Below are positions 21,801 to 27,278 of a stretch of DNA of 27,278 nt, piece after piece. The DNA comes from Symbiodinium natans (lineage: Eukaryota; Sar; Dinophyceae; Suessiales; Symbiodiniaceae): positions 1 through 27,278 of the forward strand of contig CAJNDS010001235.1 in NCBI GenBank assembly GCA_905221605.1, read 5' to 3'. The notes beneath the pieces were generated by a model. The model saw nothing but the letters and a program-made list of their open reading frames with translations. It did not search any database and had not been told where the DNA came from. The translations under genes and the position numbers were made by a program. Each line of letters starts with the position of its first letter. Position 1 is the first letter of the stretch.

Positions 21801-23180
21801 GCATGTTTGAGCAGCTGTTAACAAGCACGATTGAGTCCATGTAGAGACTCAACCGGTTAGTCAGGTAAGATCGAAGACCCCTAAACTCGAAATCTGAAGC
21901 CCTAAACTCCTTCAGCCCCCTTGCTTCCCCCGCTGGAACCCCGTGTCGCAAACGAAGTTTAGGTACAGGGACGCTCTGTTCAGTACGACCTCTGCAAAGG
22001 CCCCCCCCCCTACCTTATCCCACACGCAACCACCTTAAAGGAGGGGGGGGGGGGCTTATCCTTCGAAAATGCTTCATGGTGAGGTGAGGGGGGGGGGGGG
22101 GGGCCCCCCCCCCCCCCAACCCCCACCTTAAGTCTTGGGTTTCGGACCTGTTAAGGTGTGGAACCCTTTTTTTCCCTGGAAGCTTCTTAACAAGGTGAAT
22201 ACCAGTGCATGGGTAAACGACAACTCCCGCCAGCTCCACAGAGCTAGCTTTCGTGACTGCCACACACTGCCCCACAACCTTGCGCGAGGTCCCTCGGAAG
22301 TGCCTCGGTGATGGCCACGGCAACGCCGAATCGGTCTCCAGCCATGGTGTCGTTGGCCGCCAGCTTGGCCTGTCCAAAGCAAGTTCTCACAAACAGAGCT
22401 ATTCGTATTCCTGTATTCCCGGTGCCTTCTGTTGCCAGCCAGAGCTTCTGGTGAAGATGTATGCAGACCTGGCACATGTGCGGCACCCGCACTGACACCC
22501 ATTGATCTCAAGGCATCCCTGGCTGGCCCCGTGTCTGCCAGCGCATTGACATCGTGGCCACTGGCACCCACGATGAGGAAGTCACCTGCTTTTCTGCTTT
22601 TGGGGCCTCCAGCTGGGGCTCGGGTGCAGCCTGCGCGTGTCCTACCGGACCCGACCTGCCAGCTTGAGAGAGCTGCCGAAGCGGTCGCCCATGGCCTCAA
22701 GAGGGGAAGAAAGGAGACATGGTGAGAGAAGGAGAGCAAGGCGGTCGCGCGGATCACAGTTCTTGTGATGCATGTCTGCCGCCCAAGCAGCAGCATCTGA
22801 GGGAACAAGCCGCGCGTCCAGATGCCAACTACCTCCACTCCTGGCTCTATGGCCGGATCTTTATTCTCCGAAAGGCCAAACCCAAAGCCAAAGCCCGGCC
22901 GAGGCCCAATTTGTCCGCCAAGCACGGCAGGAGGTCAGAGAGTAGGCGTAGGCTGCGCCTGGACCTTCTGCAGGGGCACCGACCACCAGCGCATCACCTG
23001 AGAAGAAAGGGCTGCTAACCGCTCGCGTCCTGAAAAACTTAAGGGACTGCTACATACAGCTACCCAAGTGCCGCAAGCACCCTTGAGCACCTGAGATGCT
23101 GATGGACTGGGCGTAGCCGGCATCATCACTGTGCAGCAGCGCTGCCTCAACCACCACACAGAACTCATCAGCTCCAGCTG
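18850..23180 (-). CDS. FG-GAP repeat protein, seven-bladed beta-propeller
   Basis: FG-GAP repeats form the integrin-alpha type seven-bladed propeller, usually extracellular and adhesive, often Ca-binding. Exons: 23091 to about 23178, 22959-22997, 22792-22832, 22656-22695, one starting 22585, 22426-22468, 22304-22369, about 21499-21528, 21266-21318, 20562-20639, 20453-20508, 20308-20373, 20219-20239, 20110-20158, 19988-20021, 19822-19865, 19728-19761, 19227-19280, 19120-19166, 19000-19066, and one starting 18880. They spell seven repeats: SISISGDALVVGAPAEGP; MGDRFGSSLKLAGDFLIVGA; SAYIFTRSSGWQQ then AGDRFGVAVAITEGHALVG; TAYVFRRDEG then FDRFGSAVAMSGSYAL; AAYIFER then MFGSTVALSGNTAVVGAHW; AAYIYTRSLGWDQ then EDRFGIAVDVSGNAMVIGAY; AAYILTQLDGVWSFQ then DYFGQSVGIWDS and FAVAVGAPGANRS. 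Nearly all joins keep phase; those after 22585 and 21528 are doubtful. Some blades carry acidic loops (HWDDDEN, YFDSDH) where Ca sites lie in the family. N- and C-termini are not resolved; an S/T-rich tail downstream is possible. Confidence 0.9.
19929..19948. repeat. 20-bp perfect palindrome of ATG/CAT units
   Basis: The sequence reads (ATG)3 followed directly by its complement (ATC ATC AT), forming a perfect 20-bp inverted repeat with no loop, inside a longer (GAT)n tract at 19928-19965. It is intronic in the FG-GAP gene. Confidence 0.9.
20640..21265 (-). other. Long FG-GAP-gene intron
   Basis: The exon ending at 21266 (ESWSQE) and the one starting at 20639 (AKLTASDTVPFDRFG) join into one repeat, so these 626 bp are intron with a GC donor. 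Peptide-like frames near 20870-21140 are not used. Confidence 0.8.
21529..22303 (-). other. Long FG-GAP-gene intron with homopolymer block
   Basis: Between the exon ending GVAVAITE (22304) and the exon GHALVGTSG (from 21528). It contains C10 (22001-22010), G12 (about 22043-22054) and the block 22088-22117 of about 16 G followed by 14 C. No coding motif. Confidence 0.75.
22088..22117. repeat. G16-C14 homopolymer palindrome
   Basis: A run of about sixteen G is followed at once by about fourteen C. The two halves are complementary, and either strand could form a hairpin or G-quadruplex. Run lengths in such tracts are often wrong in assemblies. Confidence 0.9.
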
Positions 23181-23261
23181 TGGAGAGTAGCACTGAGTAG
23201 CAGAGAGTAAGAAAGCTAAGCATTTGTAGCAGCTACTCTCATGGCATGTCACGGCACTTGC

Positions 23262-23335
23262 CTCGTAAGTGGCTTGGTAAACGGCGAGGGCCTCAAGCGG
23301 GATCAGCAAGGCCCAAAAGAGCATGTACGTGGAAC
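23262..23335 (-). CDS. Candidate upstream exon of the FG-GAP gene, hydrophobic
   Basis: An AG|G acceptor at 23336 and a GC donor of the consensus form GAG|GCAAGT bound a 74-nt stretch. One frame reads STYMLFWALLIPLEALAVYQ, which looks like a membrane segment or signal. How it joins the neighbours in phase is not solved, so it may be an exon in another frame. Confidence 0.4.
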
Positions 23336-23467
23336 CTGTCAGCCGATACGATGGGCGCAAGTCGACTCGGGTTCATGCCATATGCCACATGCTGATGCAG
23401 ATTGATGCAGGCTCAGCATGCTTAGAATACAAATACGTAGAGGCTTAGAGGCATCAGGCACCTGCAC

Positions 23468-23547
23468 CTGTGGTGTGCCGGGGCTCCCTCGCTTCACGAG
23501 GTAGAGCTCGAACCCAAACGACGAGGTCCATGCCATGTGCCGGTTCC
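23468..23547 (-). CDS. Candidate upstream exon of the FG-GAP gene
   Basis: Bounded by AG|G and a GT donor (CAG|GTGCAG). One frame reads MAWTSSFGFELYLVKRGSPG, a second reads EPAHGMDLVVWVRALPR and would match the phase of the next exon. I cannot decide between them, and neither shows a family. Confidence 0.35.
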
Positions 23548-23627
23548 CTCTCTCACCGACACGCAATCGTGCTGTTAACCTTCATTGCATTATGCACTCG
23601 CTCCCTTTTCTCTTTCCGACGGCGAGG

Positions 23628-23843
23628 TCATGACAGGTCCACCCCCAAAACAGGCCACTGCAAAAGGCCGCTCATGTAGAGGAGTGCCCTGCCCCGCCAA
23701 AAAGCCAAGAGGGACAATCTCAGGCACTTCTCTGTATTGTCGTGCACATAGAGGCAAAAATTGGCGAGAAACAAAGTGCTGGGCGGCAGTGTCGTCGGAT
23801 TGGAAGCTTGTTGAAAGCGACGGCCTCGAGTTGCATCTTGCAA
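23628..23843 (-). CDS. Candidate 5' exon, unrecognised
   Basis: An open frame of about 71 codons from an ATG at 23843, including FLANFCLYVHDNTEKCLRLS. A second frame from an ATG at 23837 (MQLEAVAFNKLPIR) is equally open near its start. It may hold the 5' end of the FG-GAP gene. No family is recognised. Confidence 0.3.
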   Translation of the reverse strand: MQDATRGRRFQQASNPTTLPPSTLFLANFCLYVHDNTEKCLRLSLLAFWRGRALLYMSGLLQWPVLGVDLS

Positions 23844-24070
23844 ATGTGAAAGCTACACATGCTGCATACTCATCAACCAAGTCGTCTCAATCCTTACTTC
23901 CCAGCTTCAACAATGCAGGAGCATACGTGCACGCAAATTGAACATTCGAAAGCCGTTCAAGAACTTAAGTCATCCGAGTTCAAGGTTGATCTTTGGAGTT
24001 CTGCTTCGCGTTTTCGGATGTCGCCCTATACAATTTCTATTAAGGCAAGTTCTAAAACCCCTTTTAAAAA

Positions 24071-24121
24071 GGTTGCAAGAGCAGCTCTCTCAACCTTTTC
24101 GGAGGGGCTGCTCTCGCAACC
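24071..24121. repeat. Inverted repeat (hairpin) inside satellite unit 1
   Basis: Arms ggttgcaagagcagc (24071-24085) and gctgctctcgcaacc (24107-24121) are complementary at 14 of 15 positions with a 21-nt loop. The same hairpin recurs in the other units, except the two deletion variants, each of which has lost one arm. Confidence 0.9.
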
Positions 24122-24127
24122 GTTTTA

Positions 24128-24151
24128 GTCGGGGTTTTTTCCGACCCCCGA
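24128..24151. repeat. T-loop hairpin inside satellite unit 1
   Basis: The stretch tcgggg, T6, then ccgaccccc(ga) can pair either as gtcgg with ccgac or as tcgggg with ccccga. It follows the long hairpin and recurs in almost every unit. A GC stem beside a T run resembles an intrinsic terminator in bacteria, but here that reading is not expected to apply. Confidence 0.7.
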
Positions 24152-27100
24152 ACCCTATACAATTCCTATAAACCCTAATTTAAAGATTGCTGGCGGGGTC
24201 CAGGGCGAGGAGTCCTGGCGGGGGGCTCGGGGGGCAGCGCCCCCCGGAAACGGTGGTGTCGATTTGTATTTTCTTGGCGACCCCCTTCCAAAACTAAAAA
24301 CATAGTTTCAAAAAACAAAACTTTCGGTCAAAACTTTCGGTCAAAACTTTCGGTCAAAACTTATTGGGACCTGAACCCTATACAATTTCTATGAAGGCAA
24401 GTTCTAAAACCCCTTTTAAAAAGGTTGCAAGAGCAGCTCTCTCAACCTTTTCGGAGGGGCTGCTCTCGCAACCGTTTTAGTCGGGGTTTTTTCCGACCCC
24501 CGAACCCTATACAATTCCTATAAACCCTAATTTAAAGATTGTGATGGGCGGGGGTCCAGGGCGAGGAGTCCGGGGGGGGGGCTGGGGGGGCAGCCCCCCC
24601 CGGAAACGGTGGCGTCGATTTGTATTTTCTTGGTGACCCCCTTCCAAAACTAAAACATAGTTCCAAAAAACAAAACTTTCGGTCAAAACTTTCGGTCAAA
24701 ACTGTCGGTCAAAACTTCGGCAAAACTTTCGCGTCAAAAATTCTTGGGACCTTGAAAAACCCTATACAATTTCTATTAAGGCAAGTTCTAAAACCCCTTT
24801 TAAAAAGGTTGCAAGAGCAGCTATCTCAACCTTTTCGGAGGGGCTGCTCTCGCAACCGTTTTAGTCGGGGTTTTTTCCGACCCCCGAACCCTATACAATT
24901 CCTATAAACCCTAATTTAAAGATTGCTGGCGGGGTCCAGGGCGAGGAGTCCTGGCGGGGGGCTCGGGGGGCAGCGCCCCCCGGAAACGGTGGTGTCGATT
25001 TGTATTTTCTTGGCGACCCCCTTCCAAAACTAAAAACATAGTTTCAAAAAACAAAACTTTCGGTCAAAACTTTCGGTCAAAACTTTCGGTCAAAACTTAT
25101 TGGGACCTGAACCCTATACAATTTCTATTAAGGCAAGTTCTAAAACCCCTTTTAAAAAGGTTGCAAGAGCAGCTCTCTCAACCTTTTCGGAGGGGCTGCT
25201 CTCGCAACCGCTTTAGTCGGGGTTTTTTCCGACCCCCGAACCCTATACAATTCCTATAAACCCTAATTTAAAGATTGCTGGCGGGGTCCAGGGCGAGGAG
25301 TCCTGGCGGGGGGCTCGGGGGGCAGCCCCCCGGAAACGGTGGTGTCGATTTGTATTTTCTTGGCGACCCCCTTCCAAAACTAAAAACATAGTTTCAAAAA
25401 ACAAAACTTTCGGTCAAAACTTTCGGTCAAAACTTTCGGTCAAAACTTATTGGGACCTGAACCCTATACAATTTCTATTAAGGCAAGTTCTAAAACCCCT
25501 TTTAAAAAGGTTGCAAGAGCAGCTCTCTCAACCTTTTCGGAGGCCTATACAATTCCTATAAACCCTAATTTAAAGATTGCTGGCGGGGTCCAGGGCGAGG
25601 AGTCCTGGCGGGGGGCTCGGGGGGCAGCGCCCCCCGGAAACGGTGGTGTCGATTTGTATTTTCTTGGCGACCCCCTTCCAAAACTAAAAACATAGTTTCA
25701 AAAAACAAAACTTTCGGTCAAAACTTTTCGGTCAAAACTTTCGGTCAAAACTTATTGGGACCTGAACCCTATACAATTTCTATTAAGGCAAGTTCTAAAA
25801 CCCCTTTTAAAAAGGTTGCAAGAGCAGCTCTCTCAACCTTTTCGGAGGGGCTGCTCTCGCAACCGTTTTAGTCGGGGTTTTTTCCGACCCCCGAACCCTA
25901 TACAATTCCTATAAACCCTAATTTAAAGATTGCTGGCGGGGTCCAGGGCGAGGAGTCCTGGCGGGGGGCTCGGGGGGCAGCGCCCCCCGGAAACGGTGGT
26001 GTCGATTTGTATTTTCTTGGCGACCCCCTTCCAAAACTAAAAACATAGTTTCAAAAAACAAAACTTTCGGTCAAAACTTTCGGTCAAAACTTTCGGTCAA
26101 AACTTATTGGGACCTGAACCCTATACAATTTCTATTAAGGCAAGTTCTAAAACCCCTTTTAAAAAGGTTGCAAGAGCAGCTCTCTCAACCTTTTCGGAGG
26201 GGCTGCTCTCGCAACCGTTTTAGTCGGGGTTTTTTCCGACCCCCGAACCCTATACAATTCCTATAAACCCTAATTTAAAGATTGCTGGCGGGGTCCAGGG
26301 CGAGGAGTCCTGGCGGGGGGCTCGGGGGGCAGCGCCCCCCGGAAACGGTGGTGTCGATTTGTATTTTCTTGGCGACCCCCTTCCAAAACTAAAAACATAG
26401 TTTCAAAAAACAAAACTTTCGGTCAAAACTTTCGGTCAAAACTTAAGGTCAAAACTTATTGGGACCTGAACCCTATACAATTTCTATTAAGGCAAGTTCT
26501 AAAACCCCTTTTAAAAAGGTTGCAAGAGCAGCTCTCTCAACCTTTTCGGAGGGGCTGCTCTCGCAACCGTTTTAGTCGGGGTTTTTTCCGACCCCCGAAC
26601 CCTATACAATTCCTCTAAACCCTAATTTAAAGATTGCTGGCGGGGTCCAGGGCGAGGAGTCCTGGCGGGGGGCTCCGGAAACGGTGGTGTCGATTTGTAT
26701 TTTCTTGGCGACCCCCTTCCAAAACTAAAAACATAGTTTCAAAAAAACAAAACTTTCGGTCAAAACTTTCGGTCAAAACTTTCGGTCAAAACTTATTGGG
26801 ACCTGAACCCGGGCTGCTCTCGCAACCGTTTTAGTCGGGGTTTTTTCCGACCCCCGAACCCTATACAATTCCTATAAACCCTAATTTAAAGATTGCTGGC
26901 GGGGTCCAGGGCGAGGAGTCCTGGCGGGGGGCTCGGGGGGCAGCGCCCCCCGGAAACGGTGGTGTCGATTTGTATTTTCTTGGCGAACCCCTTCCAAAAC
27001 TAAAAACATAGTTTCAAAAAACAAAACTTTCGGTCAAAACTTTCGGTCAAAACTTTCGGTCAAAACTTATTGGGACCTGAACCCTATACAATTTCTATTA

Positions 27101-27278
27101 AGGCAAGTTCTAAAACCCCTTTTAAAAAGGTTGCAAGAGCAGCTCTCTCAACCTTTTCGGAGGGGCTGCTCTCGCAACCGCTTTAGTCGGGGTTTTTTCC
27201 GACCCCCGAACCCTATACAATTCCTATAAACCCTAATTTAAAGATTGCTGGCGGGGTCCAGGGCGAGGAGTCCTGGCG

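Larger units (their letters stand above)
24024..27278. repeat. Tandem satellite, about 352 bp unit, ten copies
   Basis: Units begin (at ccctatacaatttctat or equivalent) at 24024, 24376, 24760, 25112, 25462, 25767, 26119, 26471, 26808 and 27082; the last is cut by the window edge. Unit lengths are 352, 384, 352, 350, 305, 352, 352, 337 and 274 bp. Most copies are nearly identical; the second is the most diverged. Each unit contains two direct copies of ccctatacaatt(t/c)ctat, three or four copies of caaaactttcggt, a long hairpin, a T-loop hairpin, and a G/C-rich block (ggggtccagggcgagg then ggggggcagcgcccccc). No protein is encoded: the short open frames fuse different unit phases. The array starts abruptly at 24024 next to unique sequence. 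Confidence 0.97.

Noticed and set aside
24128-24151. Rho-independent transcription terminators in the satellite
   Set aside because: The stem plus T run looks similar, but the host is evidently eukaryotic and the element recurs in an array without genes.
24620-26834. Open frames of 66 to 95 codons inside the satellite
   Set aside because: They differ between units, depend on small length changes, and have no recognisable motif.
24024-27278. CRISPR-like array
   Set aside because: Units of about 352 bp are repeated throughout with no unique spacers, and the surrounding genes are eukaryotic.

Overview
The window looks like nuclear DNA of a dinoflagellate, most likely Symbiodinium or another Symbiodiniaceae. 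The reasons are many tiny exons (16 to 180 nt), a majority of GC-AG introns plus a few GA-AG, a first exon base after every resolved acceptor that is G (AG|G), all resolved genes on one strand, abundant microsatellites, and domain families common in these genomes (FG-GAP, WD40, MORN). I reconstructed exons by hand by following protein motifs across splice sites and checking that the reading phase closes. Boundaries given are sequence-supported but not verified by transcripts. Gene names rest on motif recognition; no database search was possible.

Layout, all genes on the minus strand, so transcription runs right to left. 24024-27278: tandem satellite, about 352 bp per unit, ten copies, running off the right edge. 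23843-18850: a gene encoding seven FG-GAP repeats, which would make one complete integrin-alpha-like seven-bladed beta-propeller, with less certain exons upstream. 18493-16925: Thr/Ser-rich and Gly-rich coding stretches that may be the C-terminal stalk of the FG-GAP protein or a separate gene. 15980-10702: a WD40-repeat protein with at least six recognisable repeats. 10295-4753: a MORN-repeat protein with nine repeats and a half, then a helical C-terminal region I do not recognise. 3455-1: an SPB1/FTSJ3-type pre-rRNA 2'-O-methyltransferase, with its complete FtsJ catalytic domain and the start of the following conserved region; the 3' end lies outside the window.

The genes share no obvious pathway. 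They form a one-directional gene array with short intergenic gaps (about 0.4 to 1.3 kb), which is the usual dinoflagellate arrangement, not an operon. The most interesting signals are the splice-site usage, the one-blade-per-few-microexons architecture, the coding 12-bp minisatellites, and the hairpin-rich satellite. I found no tRNA, rRNA, CRISPR array, transposase or reverse transcriptase.
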